DNA of 5,402 bases from Clostridia bacterium (lineage in GTDB: Bacteria; Bacillota; Dehalobacteriia; UBA4068): contig JAAYYR010000232.1 in NCBI GenBank assembly GCA_012515255.1, positions 1 through 5,402 on the forward strand. The letters run 5' to 3'. The position numbers and the translations under genes are program-made. Of the stretch, positions 5,073 to 5,402 are shown one piece after another; within the stretch, counting starts at the first letter, position 1, and each line of letters opens with the position of its first letter. Below the pieces are notes generated by a model. The model was not told the DNA's origin. It searched no databases and saw nothing but the letters and a program-made list of their open reading frames with translations.

Positions 5073-5402
5073 ATGGGTAGCACAATGGTTGATTCTGCAC
5101 TTTTCAGGAATTTCTGTGGTACTGAGCGCGCCAGGGAAATTTGGTGCGACGAAGCTATGCTCAAGAATTGGTTCAAATTCTGGGTTGCTCTTGCTCAGGC
5201 CGAAGAGGAAATAGGCATCGTGCCTAAAGGTACCGCTGCCGCGATCGACGCTGTCAGCGATGTCAGCACCTACGACCTGGATGCATTAAGGGAAAAAATC
5301 GAAGAGACCACCCATCCCTGCATCCCGCTATGCTGGGAAATTGAAAAACGCGCCAAAGACGGTCTGGGCAAATGGGTTCATTGGGGCGCCACATTGCAGG
5401 AT
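5073..5402 (+). CDS. Class-II fumarase/aspartase superfamily lyase, N-terminal 110 residues
   Basis: The visible part begins MGSTMVDSALFRNFCGTERA and runs past the right edge. Family features are the N-terminal helix in which a subunit is committed to the fold (EIWCDEAMLKNWFKFWVALAQAEEEIGIVP), the segment EETTHPCIPLCWEIEKRA, and the signature KWVHWGATLQD, which carries the H-x-G-x-T-x-x-D pattern of this superfamily. The WVHWGAT form resembles 3-carboxy-cis,cis-muconate cycloisomerase and adenylosuccinate lyase-like proteins more than fumarase or argininosuccinate lyase. These enzymes are homotetramers that add or remove a fumarate-like group by beta-elimination. The signature loop near the C-terminus that would narrow the substrate is not in the window. 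The start is firm: GGAGG lies 7 nt upstream. The G+C content looks lower than that of the leftward genes. Purine synthesis (purB) is possible but not shown. Confidence 0.82.
   Translation, partial: MGSTMVDSALFRNFCGTERAREIWCDEAMLKNWFKFWVALAQAEEEIGIVPKGTAAAIDAVSDVSTYDLDALREKIEETTHPCIPLCWEIEKRAKDGLGKWVHWGATLQD

Noticed and set aside
4740..5402. The N-terminal part of spoIVA or a second attachment site within the window
   Set aside because: No minus-strand frame with P-loop or other SpoIVA features occurs right of 4677, and no long direct repeat of the junction sequence near 2900-2925 is seen.
1..5402. CRISPR array, tRNA or rRNA genes
   Set aside because: No regularly spaced direct repeats of CRISPR length and no tRNA cloverleaf or rRNA-like stretches were found on reading both strands.

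Overview
The window looks like the chromosome of an endospore-forming Firmicute of fairly high G+C, in the Clostridia/Negativicutes range. The reasons are a recognisable C-terminal piece of the spore-coat ATPase SpoIVA, strong GGAGG-type ribosome binding sites, and the tightly overlapped xseA-xseB-ispA order common in Firmicutes. The genus cannot be fixed from this stretch.

Layout, left to right. At 1-42 the first 14 codons of a minus-strand gene with a signal-peptide-like start run off the edge; it has its own promoter and a leader of about 90 nt. Next comes a minus-strand operon read from about 2455 down to 239: xseA (exonuclease VII large subunit), xseB (small subunit) and ispA (farnesyl diphosphate synthase). 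Adjacent genes overlap by 20 and 4 bp, so translation is probably coupled. Upstream of xseA a strong intrinsic terminator (2550-2597) closes the preceding transcription unit, whose last gene is the 3' end of spoIVA (2627-2911).

The spoIVA piece holds only the C-terminal domain of about 94 residues. Where the rest of the gene should continue, homology stops abruptly near 2911 and is replaced by the 3' end of a large serine recombinase gene (2883-4535). A 54-codon gene (4513-4677) overlaps the start of the recombinase. The recombinase frame runs across the junction, so its last eight or so codons are spoIVA DNA read out of frame. This is the architecture of a site-specific element inserted in a sporulation gene, as with skin in sigK or SPbeta in spsM. 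The N-terminal part of spoIVA is not in the window, so the far end of the element lies elsewhere. The best hypothesis is a sporulation intervening element in spoIVA that would be excised in the mother cell; the alternative is a gene inactivated by an integrative element.

To the right of the recombinase module is an A+T-rich intergenic region (about 4690-5072) with several inverted repeats. One is a perfect 12-bp palindrome carrying a TATAAT box. A plus-strand gene for a class-II fumarase/aspartase superfamily lyase starts at 5073 and runs off the right edge. Whether this lyase is cargo of the element or chromosomal cannot be decided here.
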